This document shows positions 63,859 through 64,000 of a stretch of 64,000 bases of DNA, piece by piece. The notes beneath the pieces are model-generated. The model was given only the letters and a program-made list of their open reading frames with translations. It was not told the DNA's origin and did no database searches. Each line of letters begins with the position of its first letter. Within the stretch, counting starts at the first letter, position 1. Both the position numbers and the translations under genes were made by a program. The stretch comes from Marivita hallyeonensis (GTDB lineage: Bacteria > Pseudomonadota > Alphaproteobacteria > Rhodobacterales > Rhodobacteraceae). The stretch is from the NCBI RefSeq assembly GCF_900129875.1, contig NZ_FQXC01000004.1, positions 124,001 through 188,000 on the forward strand. The letters are read 5' to 3'.

Positions 63859-63922
63859 GTCTGGACTCCTGCGCTCTGATCCCCCATCCCTGCCACAAGA
63901 GCAGTATTTCATGGGGGCCGCA

Positions 63923-64000
63923 ATGCGTGATGATCTGATCCATGACCCGAAGGGCGGGATGCCCAGACTTCTGGAAATCATGCGCCGCCTGCGGGATCCG
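63923..64000 (+). CDS. mazG: Nucleoside triphosphate pyrophosphohydrolase MazG, N-terminal fragment (window edge)
   Basis: The last 78 bases read MRDDLIHDPKGGMPRLLEIM and then RRLRDP on the plus strand, the start of MazG, in which a GCPWD motif should follow beyond the window. An in-frame ATG at 63911 is an alternative start. MazG hydrolyses (d)NTPs to monophosphates. The gene diverges from the M20 gene across a 64-base gap. The call rests on 26 residues only. Confidence 0.8.
   Translation, partial: MRDDLIHDPKGGMPRLLEIMRRLRDP

Noticed and set aside
62281-63879. Plus-strand 532-codon frame, and similar ones at 16257-17516 and 47543-49012
   Set aside because: Shadows of speB/M20, helicase/TPR and lpdA; composition typical of antisense frames.

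Overview
The window is a high-GC alphaproteobacterial chromosome segment, most likely from a marine Rhodobacteraceae (Roseobacter-group) bacterium. The basis is gene content and order: lptF-lptG-lptD-surA-pdxA-rsmA, an iscR-led suf operon with two cysteine desulfurases, a SUV3-like helicase next to an S4 protein and a 7Fe ferredoxin, CarD, a DUF4167 protein, choline-sulfatase, and the kynA-kynU pair. No rRNA, tRNA or CRISPR array was seen. The genus cannot be read from the sequence.

Layout. 1-5.8 kb is an AT-richer accessory stretch: a beta-solenoid repeat adhesin that runs off the left edge and has lost a normal 5' end, a twice-frameshifted tyrosine integrase, and an M10 (serralysin-type) metalloprotease with a DUF4214 tail. 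5.9-19.3 kb holds a glycosyltransferase-like gene, a SIMPL protein, a large single-pass protein with secretion-apparatus-like ends, a Kef-type antiporter, CarD, the fdxA/S4/helicase group, a TPR protein, an SCP2/lysophospholipase pair and an AT-rich DUF1493 gene. 19.4-34 kb holds metabolic genes: an HpcH/HpaI aldolase, a DNA exonuclease-ligase pair, oligoendopeptidase F, glutathione peroxidase, a nuclease, choline-sulfatase, an unusual MBL protein, and SDR-kynA-kynU. 34-44.4 kb is one long minus-strand run, the iron-sulfur cluster assembly operon: iscR, cysteine desulfurase, sufB, several non-Suf passengers, sufC, sufD, two membrane genes, sufS, and two trailing genes. 44.6-50.9 kb holds small enzymes, dihydrolipoyl dehydrogenase, holC and pepA. 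51.1-58.6 kb is the LPS-transport and outer-membrane biogenesis operon with pdxA and rsmA. 58.6-64 kb holds DUF4167, prmC-prfA, DUF1499, an agmatinase, an M20 amidohydrolase and the first codons of mazG.

Most notable observation. A 105-107 codon ORF inside the suf operon (39618-39941) is a collinear three-part chimera. Its N-terminus matches SufC without the Walker A motif, its middle matches the end of the neighbouring YbjQ-type protein, and its C-terminus matches the end of the neighbouring FkbM methyltransferase. It reads as the in-frame remnant of a tandem duplication of the ybjQ-fkbM-sufC block. Other points include an Irr-box-like palindrome before a nearly cysteine-free IscR, an ATTC-N8-GAAT operator before an MBL gene that lacks the HxHxDH motif, a dispersed intergenic repeat with a shared 19-bp tail, and a nested perfect palindrome between convergent genes.
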